Assembly: GCA_032718475.1 (NCBI GenBank)
Contig: JAUCBJ010006232.1
Coordinates: forward strand, 1 to 60,284
Direction: 5' to 3'
Source of the DNA: Nemertoderma westbladi
Lineage: Eukaryota; Xenacoelomorpha; Nemertodermatida; Nemertodermatidae
DNA length: 60,284 nucleotides
The notes under the pieces are model-generated. The model was not told the origin of the DNA, did not search any database, and was given only the letters and a program-made list of their open reading frames with translations. This document shows positions 1-11,578 of this stretch, in pieces. The position numbers and the translations under genes were made by a program. Positions within the stretch are counted from its first letter, which is position 1. The number at the start of each line of letters is the position of its first letter.

Positions 1-690
1 ATAAATCGTACTACTTTATTCTGAGCTACTTGTAATTTACATTTAAGCTGTTTGGTTAAGCCTTCATACCAAGAAGAGCACGCATAGTCCATGTGACACT
101 GTATTAAAGAAGAGCAGAGTAACTTGCGGGAGTCGGTGTTTAAACTATTTTTATTTCTGTATAGAAACCTAAGCCTACTGTTAACTTTCGAGAAAATATT
201 TTTCACTGTGATTTCTCCTGATAAGCAGTTATCCAATGTGGCGCCTAAATATTTAACTTCCTTTTTATTTTCAATCTTATGTCCATTACTAGTGACTTAA
301 AACTTAGTTACCTTCTTTAACTTTCTTTTGGAACCAAACAAAATACTTTCAGTCTTACCGTAGTGAATGGATAGCTTATTATCAACCAACCACTCATTAC
401 AGGATTCTAGAACTGCACTTAACTTTTGGGAAATATGGATAGGATCTTTATGAGAGAAAATAAGAGCACTGTCGTCGGCATTTAAAATGAGTTTAAAATC
501 GGGATCTACACTACTTATCATATCATTTACATAGCATACAAAAAGCAGAGGACCTAATATACTACCTTGCGGTACACCACAGGTAATCTCTTGTACAATA
601 CTTGTACAATAAGTTTTACAATACTCTTCACCTTCATTAGCCTTGTTGCGTTCGTCCTGTTTTGTCTTAAAATAAATTCTCTAAACGGAG
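1..690 (-). pseudogene. Non-LTR retrotransposon reverse transcriptase fragment (jockey/CR1-like)
   Basis: Reading the minus strand from about 690 towards 1 gives the middle and end of a reverse transcriptase domain. The order is the GVPQGSILGPLLF block (about 585-545), the active-site block NADDSALIF in place of the usual YADD (about 480), the thumb-like segment with WLVDNKLSIHYGKTE, and then YLGATLD with HMDYACSSWY further on. One in-frame TAA lies just before position 297, so the copy is dead, and it runs off the left edge of the window. The N-terminal part of the RT and any endonuclease are absent; this is a 5'-truncated copy or is cut by the neighbouring repeats. The block spacing is that of the jockey/CR1/I group rather than of LTR elements. 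The clade is inferred from motifs only. Confidence 0.85.
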
Positions 691-1061
691 ACTAAAGACC
701 TTTATAACTGTGCAAAGTCTCGAAACTGTGAGAGTAACTGCTGATTTATGGCAGATGGATACTCGTATCCACTGTCGATTCTTTCTAAACTTTTGCCGGA
801 CTACATACGTAACAAGTTTGGTTTAATTTCATCGAGGAATAACCGAGTTATTAGCGATCTAAAATTTACAACGACGACGATGATGACGACACGGACATGT
901 CCCTCAAAAGCCAAAAATGTTCCTCTAAAGCGTATGTTGGCTGAAATGAAGTGAAATGGCTTTGGATGGACAGGTTATATGTATATATATATATAACATG
1001 TATTATAATAACATTGTCGCTGTGAGGGTAAGATTCTGGCGGATTGTCCTCTGCATATAGG

Positions 1062-1096
<35 letters not shown>

Positions 1097-1830
1097 TTCA
1101 ACCAAATCTGAATTGATCACTCTCCAGAGGAAAATCGACGCAAATGCAAACAACAGCAGATTACTCTCTAAAATAAAATTGTAATGGGCGAGCCACGAGG
1201 TGAGCGAAGCCTTAGCATGTGGGTGCCATTAATGAGTTGTCTGTCGTCGTCTGTCGTCGTCATCTGTCATCGTTGTCGTCGTAAATTTTTGATCGCTAAT
1301 AACTCGGTTATTCCTTGATAAATTAAACGAAACTTGTTACGTATGTAGTCCGTCAAAAGTTTGGAAAGGTTACAACTCGTTAATGGGGCCCCTATATGCT
1401 AAGGCTTTGCTCACTTCGTGCTGCGCGAAGACCCCACGAACGTGTTTATTGAGTTTAGTTTATTGTTTTGGTTATAATATCGTGCCTCTGTAACTTGCTC
1501 CTTTCCATAAATAGATATTGGTAATTTGAGTCAAGACCCCCCCCCCCCCCCCCCCCTCCCCCCTGTCTCGTTCTCTGATGCTAATTTAACAGTCGCTAAT
1601 TCTATACACTACTAATTTATACAACGAATCTCTTCCCACCTACCTATGTGGGGCGACCTACGAAGTATGAGATCCTTAGTATATGGATACCAGAGTTGTC
1701 TGTCGTCGTAAATATTTGAACGCCAATAATCATCTGAGGTTTGGTAAAAAACAAACGAACGCAAAGAGTTTTACAGTGGATACGAATATCCATCTGTAGT
1801 TACTCGCACACTTTCGAGAATTTGCATAGT
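690..1830. repeat. Inverted-repeat cluster around a poly-G run
   Basis: The sequence at about 690-895 reappears as reverse complement at about 1232-1375, and a diverged copy of its outer part occurs at about 1685-1830. Shared features are GTGGATACGAGTATCCA-like palindromes, a (GTC)n/(GAC)n stretch and the phrase GTTATTAGCGATC with its complement. Between the arms lies a G-rich tract at about 1060-1095. A second homopolymer, poly-C, is at about 1537-1563. Short ORFs over this region come from the repeats. The pattern fits non-autonomous foldback or MITE-type elements, but target duplications were not found. Confidence 0.6.
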
Positions 1831-1932
1831 TAAAGTGTCTCCGGACAATTTGTACCTGAAATTTTTTTGACGGTACGAATTGTCCGGATATTGACTAGTG
1901 AAAGTACACTATATTGATTTTTAAACTATCTA

Positions 1933-2049
1933 GTACGAATTGTCCAGATACGAATTGTCCAATACGAATTGTCCGGGTACGAATTGTCCGGGTACGAATT
2001 GTCCGGGTACGATTTGTCCGGGTACGATTTGTCCGTGTACGAATTGTCC
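1933..2049. repeat. 15-bp tandem repeat
   Basis: About eight head-to-tail copies of GTACGAATTGTCCGG with point variants (GATTTGTCC, GTGTACG). Single copies of the TACGAATTGTCC word also occur just outside, for example at about 1874-1886. The 15-bp period keeps one frame open, which gives a spurious NCPGT-repeat peptide. Confidence 0.9.
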
Positions 2050-2572
2050 TAAGTTCATCATAAAGGTCGTCACTCTGCGTTTGGGAAAAATAATTTTAAA
2101 CAAAACAGGAAGAGCGCAACGAGGTTAATGAAGGAGACGAGTATTGTTTTGACTATATCCGTAAACAACTTGTTTAGCACATTGGAAGATATGTCATTTT
2201 GTATAATCGGATAATCCTTTCTCGAATTTAACCGTTCTAGGTTTAGTCGAATCTCGTGCAGCGCGAAGGCCCCATGAACGTGTTATAATGCGGGCAAAAA
2301 TTATATTATCTTATTATTTAAGGGGAGTGAGTAACTCCCTCTTTCTACAGTATAACTGATTAGCGGTTTGTTTAATTTCATAACAGATTTTGTGATAGAA
2401 TCGAATTGTGATAACTGAGATCATGTGCGAAGGCTTTTCGAACGTGTACAATTGGTAGGCCTACAACAACTACACTCATTTTAGCTATATGCCTCACAAT
2501 CAATGCCACTAACATCCAAAAATAGGCTAATCCTGTTTATTATTTTTAAAATATATAACAAAGTTCATAAGG

Positions 2573-3401
2573 ATGGCAAATCAAACTGTTGTCATGAAAC
2601 TTAGGACGATGCGACAGCAATTTGCAAACAATTTCTGTTTGGTTAGCTTCTCTCAATTGAAATTAGCCGATGCATTCCCTCTAACATCCGTTTCTAGCTA
2701 CCAGCAGATAGCTACAACAGCAGAGCTAGACCAAAGTAATTGCTATCGATTGTTGCGCGCAATGACTCTAACTGATATTGTCTACCAAAACCCAGACAAT
2801 CCCGACGAGTTTGGCTTAACTGAATTGGGTCTGAGTTTTCGCAATGAGAGTCCACTGCATGCCAGCGAAATGATGAGCTTGTATGGTTTTCGGCAAGTGG
2901 GTGAGGCATGTTATTATGATAGTGGATGTTGGCGGTAATCATGGAATGCTAATGCGTAAAATCAATCCAATTACTAAGAAGTCTTCAAGAATGATCATTC
3001 AAGACACGAAACATGTTGTTGCAACTGCTGGGTATATCAAAGGTTTGGAATTCGTGGCAATGGATATGTTTGAGGAGGTTGTTTCTGGTGGCGATTGTTA
3101 CATATTAAAATATATTTTACATGATTGGAGTGATGATGATTGTATTGTTATCTTGAATAACATCAGCGCTGCGAGTCGTCCTAATGCTACTGTTCTCATT
3201 ATTGACGAAGTAGTACCGCGCTCTGGGGCAAATAAACAGCGGTTGTCGTTTGATTCGGAAATGTTATGCTTATCGACTTCAGGGAAGGAAAGAACGCGAA
3301 GTGATTTCGAAACACTCATGCGAAACACGGATGTTGAAATCATCAACATATTTCCCATAGAGTCAACAGAACTCTCTATTATTGTTTCCCGGAAGAAATA
3401 G
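2573..3401 (+). pseudogene. O-methyltransferase (acetylserotonin/hydroxyindole type) pseudogene
   Basis: The first ORF (2573 to about 2880) resembles the N-terminal dimerisation/winged-helix domain of class-II small-molecule O-methyltransferases, with the pattern YRLLRAMTLTDIV followed by FGLTELG. A second ORF in another frame (about 2920-3401) carries the SAM-binding motif IVDVGGNHG, then the diagnostic YILKYILHDWSDDDC block and a C-terminal LSIIVSRKK. The known family uses SAM to methylate a small hydroxylated substrate, and members are about 340 residues long. Here the stretch normally found between the dimerisation domain and the SAM motif, several dozen residues, is missing and the frame changes, so the protein cannot be made. 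No introns are visible, and an AATAAA lies at about 3449. It could be a decayed retrocopy or an ancestrally intronless gene. Substrate cannot be told from sequence. Confidence 0.8.
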
Positions 3402-3449
3402 ACAATTAATTGAAAGATTAGGAAAAATATCATACAGAAAATAACTCAA

Positions 3450-3783
3450 TAAAAATAATCTGAAAAGGATTGAATCTCTTCTGTATGACATGAATTATAT
3501 TCTCCCGGTATCGTATAGTTTATTATTGGTTATGGTTATTTAAGGTTATGTGGGTTATATATGTATGTATTTTATTGACTACAAATTATTAAACAAAATT
3601 CATTATTACTAAAACCAAACCAACCTACTCATTATCCTAAAACCTAAAGATAAATAATATATACTATTCGCGACTTATTGCACTGTAGTCCATGGAATAT
3701 ATTACTAATTTACCGCACAGTGTACCTAAAATCAAACAATTAATTCAATAATATTACCATTAATACGATTTCTACGTAAGATA
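3450..3783. other. Non-coding AT-rich spacer
   Basis: AT-rich sequence between the methyltransferase pseudogene and the tandem array. No coding similarity, hairpin or RNA gene was seen. Confidence 0.6.
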
Positions 3784-4070
3784 TTAATAATATACAATTT
3801 GGTGATATAATATTTATTAATATACACTTTGGTGATATAATATTTATTAATATACACTTTGGTGATATAATATTTATTAATATACACTTTGGTGATATAA
3901 TATTTATTAATACACACTTTGGTGATATAATATTTATTAATATACACTTTGGTGATATCATATTTATTAATACACACTTTGGTGATATAATATTTATTAA
4001 TATACACTTTGGTGATATCATATTTATTAATACACACTTTGGTGATATAATATTTATTAATATACACTTC
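3784..4070. repeat. 30-bp AT-rich tandem repeat
   Basis: About nine to ten head-to-tail copies of a 30-bp unit, core TTTGGTGATATAATATTTAT followed by TAATATACAC. Units differ mainly by TATACAC/TACACAC and ATATAAT/ATATCAT variants. These variants alternate in the later copies, so a 60-bp higher-order unit was amplified. The period is a multiple of three, so long open frames with KVYINKYYIT repeats appear on the minus strand; there is no sign that they are genes. Confidence 0.93.
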
Positions 4071-4219
4071 TGACAATAATAAATCGTACAAGCATATACT
4101 GCAATTTGCTTCCAACAATGAAATAAAAAAAAAGCTATACACAGCTAATTTGTAAATAGATACAATTTTGTTAATACAAACCCAAACACTACTCCCTTCT
4201 GGATCTGTCGCTGGCAATG

Positions 4220-6516
4220 AATAATAGTTTAAATCCCAAATAAAGTCGTGAAATATCCTAATTAATTGTTGTTAAGATGGTCAGAATAACTGACGCAAGG
4301 TTAGAACCCCTAACTGGTAGATGTTAAAGTCTTAAGTGCTATTAAAATTGGAACAAATGACGTTCACCATTAGAACTACAGACGCTTTTAGATGAAACCC
4401 ACAGGTAGTTTTCTACATAATTTTTTTTTCCACCATCTGTTGCTCTATTGGACGCTTTTTAGTGTTTTGATACTTTTTTTGTACTTTAAGATTTGATTGT
4501 TGATTTGATTATATTTTGTATTGTTTTAGTTAATTATTGTTATTTGTATGTATTACCGGTTATGGTTGGTTATTCGTTTTGTATTTATTATTATTATTGT
4601 CAAATTTACTATGTTAAAACAGAGGCAGCAGTCAATAAACTAACTAACTAACTAGTACAAAATGTTCTTCTTCTTCAATAGAGCCTGAATAAATTCCAAC
4701 ATAGCGTCCCTTCCCAATGGCTAAGTTGTGTGAAGATCTACCCAGGCGTGAGTAAGCGTGTAAATCACCCGACTGACTAAGCACAATCATAGATATCTGG
4801 ACGTATCAGTTCAGGGTTGATTAAGAGGTATCTCTATTGCAGCTACGTGATACTATCTGTATCTCGGGCCCAAGCGGCTAAAAACGATTCAGATCTGGAT
4901 CGAAAACTCCTGCTACCACTGTAACGGAAACGTGGTACTATCTCTATATGTAGGTGCCGGTCCTACCAGGGAAGTAAATATCAGGGAGTAAAACACGCAG
5001 GGAAATATAATAATAACAAGCATTATTATAAAAGTAAGAAAAGTAAAAAAAAGCTTTGTACTGATTGACTGATTGTTAGATAACTTCTCTAACAATTGAA
5101 TTGAGATGTATATACTAAGCAGTACTCTATGGTTCCAAGATACCATAAGGAGACTGCAAGGTATACAAATTGGACAGATTCCGGAGAGAAGTCGGTATAT
5201 GTATGATGTCTGATATTGTATAACGACCCTCGAAAAGTAATTAATACGAGAGTGGAATAAGATTCTGAACCAAATCCTATAACTCGTCAAGATCATAGAC
5301 TCAATACGAGAGTGGAGCAACATTCGAAGCATATAACTCGTCGGGAGTCAGACTCAATACCGGGAGTCATATCAAAGGTTTAATACGGACCAGTGTAAGA
5401 TAAACACACCCACGTAGCCGTCAAGAACCAATAATATTAATAGGTGGGAACCACGTTGTTAGCGCATTTGATAAAATATGTTCTTTCACTCTCAATTTTC
5501 ATATATTTTGACTCTTTTCTGTTACTTAATAAACCATGCAAAATGAAGGCAAAATGTCCGGTCTGATCCAATGAACGGAATGGCGCTAGTGTACCTTCAA
5601 CGAAGGCCGCTCTAGTATATCTGTTTATTTACCCTTTTTCCCTTCGATGTATTGATTTGCTCTATATTTCATTTAGTTCGGTACGGTATTTGATTATCTA
5701 TTGTATTTAACTGAGATATTGAGATATGATACCTGGAGGGTGTGGCAACACAGTATAACAAGAAAAAGACTGACTAATTAATTCTGTAAGGACTCAAGTC
5801 TGGTGATTGTGTTTCCCTTTAGAGGAAACGTATTGTGACAAGTCTTTGGGTCTAATTATATTGATATCGCTACATTATTCAATTTGTGACAACTCTCAAT
5901 CGTGATACAATTAATAATAAGTGCTTTTCTTATATTAATGGTCTGAAATATCGCCATTTATTAATTATTTAGTAGAGATATGACAACACACAAATCAGAT
6001 ACAATTGTCCAGAATATCACTGATACTTAGTTACAGCAACCCACCTGTTGTGGCGCGTGTAAAACGTCCTTGATTCTGTAATATCGGCGATATATTAAGC
6101 AAATAATAATGACAAATTGAATTTACCAGTAGAATATCCAATATAACGATAAATAATTATAATTCAATTATTAACTCTTTAAGTTTAGACCTTAGGCCTG
6201 TAATAACCACCAGTCAATTATACCTGACCGGGGTTCAGTGCCTCTGTAAGGGCAAAGCGACTTCTTCTGTCCAACAATAACAAAAAGAGTGAATAAACCA
6301 CAGAACTAATCGTACTTATATATCAGCTTATCAGTAAGGAGCATAGCCAATAAGGTGGATCCTTATACAAGCCGTATACAAACCTTAATACAAGTTGGAT
6401 ATGCAGATAATGGCACTAGATGGCGTCAAAACCCTTAGTAAAGCATAATTTAACCAAAATAGTCGATATTATATCGTAACCGTCCTTATCAATATAAAAT
6501 TGTGTTTTGAGCTTAA
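4220..6516. other. Non-coding region
   Basis: About 2.3 kb without recognisable coding sequence. It holds short microsatellites (ATT-rich near 4580, AACT-rich near 4640) and two diverged copies of a roughly 60-bp phrase at about 5240-5350 built around AATACGAGAGTGGA and ATAACTCGTC. The open frame at 4913-5332 on the minus strand has no recognisable domain. Confidence 0.5.
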
Positions 6517-7010
6517 AATTAGAAAAATAAGTAATCTAAAGGCAGAATTCATGAATGCAGCAACACCGCTTCCATTCATTTAGCTACCAGGGTGTTAATT
6601 TTAAGGTAGAGGTTCAAATCACACATAGAAGAAGGTCTAGTAAGTAAATAGTTCAATTGACAATATCAAACTCAATTATATGGGACATACGTAACCAACA
6701 TATAAAAATATCTCAACTCGTGAACAAAATTAAATCGAGTAGATTAGTGAATATCTATCACTTCTAAATAAGCAAACTATAGTGCCAAAGACTATCTAAT
6801 AGATATATAAAAGGTTTCAGCTTGTGAAAAATTATTGTGATCAAATTAAATGAATTATTGGGTACCAATTACTTTTAAATAAGGAAACTGTGGTGCTAAA
6901 GAGTATATCTAATACATATAAAATGTCTCAGCTCGTGAACAAATAAGCTAAATGAATTATTGGGGATACCACTTACTTATTTTACGTATAATATAAAGTA
7001 GGAATATAAG
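6517..7010 (-). repeat. 3' non-coding region of retroelement family E, copy 1
   Basis: About 480 bp that recur at 21622-22040. Long shared stretches include GCAACACCGCTTCCATTCAT, GGTCTAGTAAGTAAATAG and TATGGGACATACGTAACCAA. In both places the repeat lies immediately 3' (minus-strand sense) of the same coding end, so it is the 3' untranslated region or LTR of the element. Similarity starts near AAAATTAGAAA on the left in both copies. No matching LTR was found at the 5' end of either copy. Confidence 0.8.
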
Positions 7011-7610
7011 TCATATAAAGTAGAATAGCCATAATAAAGGTAACCAGAAAAAATAACGTTTATTTCCGGGTTCTTTTTCTTTTTGGGGGTCGATTGCAAC
7101 GTTTCGGTGGCGAGGAGCCATTACCAGGTTCCGGAGGTGGAGAACCTTGCACTTGTAGCCCCTCAGCGGCGGAAGGATGAAGTTCCAATGAGTCAGAAAT
7201 GGGTGCGACAGTTCGTACGGTTGGTCCACCAGTAGATGTTCCCGGTTGAGGTTCGCTAACCACGATTGATGTGGGAACAGAACAGCGGAATAACTTTACA
7301 TGGGCTAACGTGATCGCGCAATCCGCTGTAAATTCGCGGATTAATCCCACAATCTGATATATTTCAGAAGGGATCGAGTCGAAAGATATTGAACTCTGTT
7401 ATATGGTCACAATATTTCTGCAGGGGCTACGAAATCAATCTACGCTGCAGGCGGGATGCTCGGGTTTCGTTACACAATGTTGACCGAGCAAGACGATATG
7501 CGGGTGGTCCTGTGTCCCATAGCACGGGGAATGGAGAGGACGTCTTTCGAGGTAATTATCCCGAATTAAAGTCTTTATTTGATCAGCTCGACCGGGAGGA
7601 GCGATAATCC
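7011..7610 (-). pseudogene. C-terminal coding end of retroelement family E, copy 1
   Basis: The minus-strand frame ending near 7060 has the phrase QPGTSTGGPTV, also present in copy 2 at about 22830, and ends in a basic tail rich in PPK and RKR. Reading upstream in the same frame to about 7610 gives further protein-like sequence with Cys and His residues, broken by two stop codons. The second copy shows that this is the C-terminus of a much longer zinc-knuckle protein. Only this end is left here. It lies 0.8 kb downstream of the BEL-like integrase remnant; a link between the two is possible but unproven. Confidence 0.65.
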
Positions 7611-8419
7611 ATTCATCAGTATCGTCGCATATAGGCTCTACGATGTGAGTTTACAACATTGGAGCATCCACAACTAAATTGGGGTTAGATATGTAAGGTT
7701 GGACAATTGTATACGCTTCACACGAACTCACACTATATATTAATTATTAACACGATTTAGCTTAATTTAAGGGTCATTCACGTATTTTAATTTAATTTAA
7801 AGTCAAAATACGGTTCAAAAGACTTATTTAATATTTACCAGAATGTCACTGTTTTGTGTATCCATGATAACAGGTTGAGTTTCTGTAATGCAAACTGTAC
7901 TAAAAGGAGACATTCACAGTTATACGGACACCATTTGTGTTTTCAGAGAAACACGTTGTTTCAGTTTTTATTAATCCAAATTGTTTGGTGAATGTAGAAA
8001 TTAGAACGCTCAGCTCTCACACTTATTTCACACTAGTAACTACTGTAATAGTTATTTGATCATTTATAGCGATATTTAATTTGGGATGTTTTAATTTTGG
8101 TTATTATTATTAATTTGTATTAAATACAAAATATTTTGACATTTTTTTCGCATATTTCTATGCCCGTAACGTCACACAAGTCCACTTCCACGATTGAGTA
8201 TTGTCGTTAGTAATTAGTCATTTATTTTGAATTATTTAAGTTTTAAGTCAAATAATTTACTGTTAAATTAAATTGTTGCACATGTTGCGATCATATACAA
8301 CGTACAATTAACATAAGTAGGTTTTAAGTAGGTGCGCACCATAGTCTAATACTAATACCTACACTGTATCAAATGGCTAATAAATAATTACACACTCAAT
8401 TGTAACCCTTTATAAGACG
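7611..8419. other. Non-coding region between E copy 1 and the BEL-like element
   Basis: AT-rich, with repeated TTCACAC/TCACAC words near 7720 and 8020 that are also frequent near 18570-18620 on the far side of the BEL-like element. These could be remnants of its long terminal repeats, but no convincing alignment could be made by eye. Confidence 0.35.
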
Positions 8420-8695
8420 TTACACCAGTTTATATGTCAGACTGCTTGGCCTAACCCATCGTTGCCCGTAGCTACCAGAACGTTCCCTTGCCAGTTCTAA
8501 TAGACAAAGGCGGCCGGTTGGTCTATTGAAATAGTGTACCTTTGGCTTAAACGGTGGATGATAGTAGTCAATTCTTTTCTTTTGAGGTGGCGCTTCTGAC
8601 TGCGTCACTGGTCCGCCACAAATCACCCGGCAAGGTATACAACTTCGCAATGTCCGGCCCAGAGCTGCACGAGGGCCGACAAAACAGTAACGCAT
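8420..8695 (-). pseudogene. BEL-like integrase, zinc-binding CxxC part
   Basis: The fragment RYCFVGPRAALGRTLRSCIP resembles the BEL/Pao integrase N-terminal segment (R-Y-W-I-x-G-R, then V/L-x-x-C-x-x-C). It supplies the CIPC half of an HH-CC zinc site. It follows the H-containing half encoded just upstream, in a different frame. After PPQKKRIDYY the similarity fades, and the DDE catalytic core is not present. Integrase inserts the retrotransposon cDNA into the chromosome; this remnant cannot do so. Confidence 0.7.
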
Positions 8696-8702
8696 CCCTA
8701 TC

Positions 8703-9110
8703 TCACTTAATATGTCGTGTAGTGTCGATGTCGTGTATCAACTTTGTTTGAATCTCGGGATCGAATATTAATATTGGGAACATAGTGCCTCTGGAAATAG
8801 GAGCGTTGGTAAGATGACCTCCAACACGAATTAATCCATTAATCATAGTACCTGAGAATTTATCCGACAATGGAGTCAAAGGATCGACGCTGAGATGATT
8901 ATATTCCTCAGGTCTCTCAAGTTTCTGTGAAAGTCGTAACAGTTGTAAATTAGATTTATCAACTTCAGTGGGTGACAAGCCTACTACAGGTATATTATTA
9001 GTACTATATCTGTAGTGGAATAGTTGTTTCAGAATAGTTATAGCCCTACATAATTTATCCCATGAGCTATAATGGTTCATGGCGCGGGCTATTAGTGGGG
9101 ATAGACCTAC
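8703..9110 (-). pseudogene. BEL-like pre-integrase / integrase N-terminus
   Basis: The frame contains HYSSWDKLCRAI, the counterpart of the 'FSSW..L.R' segment that precedes integrase in BEL/Pao polyproteins, then NGLIRVGGHLTNAPI, a close match to the conserved 'DGLLRVGGRLxxA' block, followed by PILIFDP and a histidine-bearing IHDIDTTRH. This order is diagnostic for the BEL/Pao group. A frameshift separates it from the next fragment, and another at the poly-G run near 9150-9170 separates it from upstream sequence. Confidence 0.85.
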
Positions 9111-9117
9111 TTTAATG

Positions 9118-9363
9118 TTAGGTAAGTCTGATTGATTTTGAAATAATCGGGGGGGGGGGGGGGGGGGTGTCTGGGACAGCTTCAGTCCGGGAGTGAATAC
9201 TCAAAAGGGGGTCTGAGTTTGGGCTGTCCAATTTGTTTACATAATTATTGGTTACTTGTGTCAATGGGTTCTCCATATTCGTCCGTATTACATCGGGATG
9301 TCGGTTGATTGTTTTTGCTGGGTTTCCTGGATTCACCGCAAAATTTTGAAAACTTTGTCCCAA
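9118..9363 (-). pseudogene. Uncharacterised BEL polyprotein fragment
   Basis: Open frame with Asn/Pro-rich sequence and a poly-proline tract encoded by the G run (plus strand) near 9150-9170. It lies between retropepsin and pre-integrase. In a normal element this interval holds roughly 700 residues of RT and RNase H. No RT motif is visible in this fragment or around it. Confidence 0.4.
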
Positions 9364-9572
9364 AATTAGGTCCTCCCACCGCGAATTCCTCCGCTTCCAC
9401 TATATAACCGGGTTTAGGAGAATGGATGTAATTAGTTGTTATGTTTTCTGAATGAATTTGTTAGTTGATATAGTCTCACTAGACATTCTTTCGTTTAAAG
9501 TCTTTATCGATGGGCCAGTGCAGAACCAACCGATTCTGGTTCTGCCAGCGTGTGGTTAAAGGCAGAGGGGAA

Positions 9573-9960
9573 CTAGGGAGTTTTATAAATTTCCAGGGCC
9601 TCTGGCGCGTTCTGGCCGATTAATAATTGAACTCTGGGTCGATCGCTTTCATATCGAGGGATGTTATTACGTTTCACAAAGTCATCGTTGTCCCAGTTAT
9701 ACGCAGGTGCTTGACTATTTGTAAAGTTCTTAATCGCAACCACCTTAATGTTGTTCAATTTACATATTTCATTTATATCACCGGGGTCAGATAAAGAAAT
9801 TTGGTAATAACGAGTTTGTATAACTGATTGCCAGGTCTGCATTACGCCGGATAGATTTAATTTCATTGGATGTCCGCCTGCCTTGCTAAATAACTCCTCT
9901 GCAAGGTCTTGATCAATGAAGGATCCAGAGCTTCCTGTATCCATTAGGGCGTTTACGATG
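9573..9960 (-). pseudogene. Retropepsin-like aspartic protease of the BEL-like element
   Basis: The catalytic motif appears as NALMDTGSSGSFID (about 9960-9910), the BEL/Pao version of the retroviral D-T/S-G site, followed about 100 residues later by VQLLIGQNAPE, matching the conserved 'LLIG.D' block of the same domain. Retropepsins are dimeric and cut the element's polyprotein. The DTG triad is intact, but the frame ends at a stop (9573) and the polyprotein context is broken. Position between zinc knuckles and integrase agrees with BEL/Pao order. Confidence 0.85.
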
Positions 9961-10116
9961 ACGATACGGTTGTTTCAGTGTAGTCAAACTTGCATAATGG
10001 GGAATTCTCTAACACCGAGCGATTTTGGGTCAGAGGTCTATAATGATATATGACGGTTTATAGGCTGTTATGGGGGTAATGGTGGCTCATACGTGATGGC
10101 TGTACAGACCACTACA

Positions 10117-10704
10117 TTATTGCAACTTTCCTCGTCCATAGTCCTCCTGTTCGGTACTTCCCCTCATGTCATAAGGGGCATAATCGGTAAATCGAACCTT
10201 TATTTCCACACGGGGGTCTATATCCTTCTGATGCAATAGGTAGTGATGTTTTCCATTACACTTAACACACTTGTAGGTGTCCCGTAAATAACACTTGCTT
10301 CTATTATGTCTGGCGCACAAGCACAGGAAACATACAGTTAAAGCGGTTACAGTTTCTCTCCGTTTTTCCAAAGACATTCCAATAAAGTCTGGACACTGCG
10401 GGAGCCTATGGGACTCTTTACTACATAATAAACAGCCGGCGTTATAGGTCGCTGATTTAATTATCGGTTTTAGTTGTTTCAGGCCTTTACGCTGTTGGTC
10501 GCTGCGTTTCTGGCTATCCGAGATATTTGAGTTTTCACTTTCTTCGGATTCCTCCTCACTGGTTGATAGATCAGTTTGATAAACTTGCTCCCGACGCCTA
10601 GTTGGGGTTGTTTTGTCGGATTTCGGATCTAGGTAACACTCACACCGCTGGGTAATCGTCAGCAATGAGGATTCATAATCGAGGTATTCCAAGAAGTCCT
10701 TCAT
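10117..10704 (-). pseudogene. BEL-like nucleocapsid with three zinc knuckles
   Basis: About 195 residues. The N-terminal part is acidic and Ser-rich. Two exact CX2CX4HX4C zinc knuckles follow (CLLCSKESHRLPQC and CFLCLCARHNRSKC), then a CVKCNGKHHYLLH motif. This set and the spacing CPDF-x-M between the first and second are typical of BEL/Pao Gag. Such knuckles bind the element's RNA during packaging. It overlaps the end of the upstream gag frame (10701) by four bases. The frame is open and could have been a translated unit or the continuation of gag after a frameshift. Confidence 0.85.
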
Positions 10705-11409
10705 AGTTTACTTAGAGCTGGTTTACCGCGAAGTTTAGCATTTAGCACATTGCGGTCCCATCGTGTTGATATACTACCTTTAGGTAGGGCTACAGAAATC
10801 ATACCAACTACAACGGGAGTATCATAATATTCGTGTTTATCCAACCAATCTAGTTGTCTACAGATTTCTTTAATCTCGTCAATGAATTCAATCATTTCCG
10901 TAGTTATCACACGTTTACGATTGACCAACTTTTGATACAGATATTGGGCTATTGAAGCTTCATCTCCATACCTAACATATAATAGTTTCCATAGTTCTTC
11001 CAATCCCTGTGGGTGTCCTATATATCTTTGCGCTCATTTTTTCGGATAACCTTCCAAACAATCTATTAAGAAGCACAGTTTCTCACTATTGGGTAATGGT
11101 GAACTAAATATACTGTCTTTTACATATTCCCTAAATGGAAGCCATTTTAACTCATTTCCATCAAATTTAATAATTTCACCTACTTTAACAGCTTGACGTG
11201 CTTCAGTATGCACTAATTGGCAGGGTGAAACTATCTTGGGCTAAAGTACTATTAAACATAGTATTAAATGTAGAGTTATCACAGAGGCCTACATTAGTCT
11301 GGGGGGGTCTGTAAGGGTTGTTGATATTATTATTATTTTGTGTGTCATTTTGTATCCCTGTGCTATACTCAGGGTTTTTAACATTGTGCGAGATAGGAGG
11401 GCGTGACAT
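10701..11409 (-). pseudogene. Gag core of module B
   Basis: Fragments in more than one frame (11203-11409 and 10701-11003, plus the interval) match the gag core of module A. Shared landmarks are ARQAVKV, the phrase F-x-G-x-E-x-K-W-L-x-F, S-E-K, L-I-x-C-L-E-G, I-G-H-P-x-G-L, RYG, and EICRQLDWL. In BEL/Pao elements this region forms the capsid-like assembly domain. At least one frameshift (about 11200) and a stop (about 11030) break it. The frame continues beyond EICRQLDWL towards the zinc knuckles, whereas module A stops there. Confidence 0.75.
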
Positions 11410-11578
11410 ATTTTACAGCTTCAATGCCGTTTACATTAGAGGCTCTCTTTAAGATTTGAAACTCAGGAGAGTCTGGGTTCCTGACCACTGCGGCGTTGTT
11501 AGAGGCCAGGAGGTCCTGAGAATTAGCCAGCTTTTGGTATAGCTCCTCTAGAACCTTGGCGGCTTGTACAGATTCACC

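Noticed and set aside
748-954. 68-codon ORF as a gene
   Set aside because: It lies wholly within an inverted repeat arm that recurs nearby, has low-complexity Thr/Met sequence from GAC repeats and no family match.
1060-1095. Functional G-quadruplex from the long poly-G tract
   Set aside because: Several such homopolymers occur in the window (near 1540, 9160, 29690, 33690, 42140, 52065); they look like slippage products and may also have uncertain length in the assembly.
3732-4217. Open frames with INKYYITKVY repeats
   Set aside because: Period of 30 bp keeps one frame open; no initiation context, no domain, AT-rich satellite composition.
7389-7607. Plus-strand ORF
   Set aside because: Opposite strand of the element E coding end, which is readable on the minus strand over the same interval.
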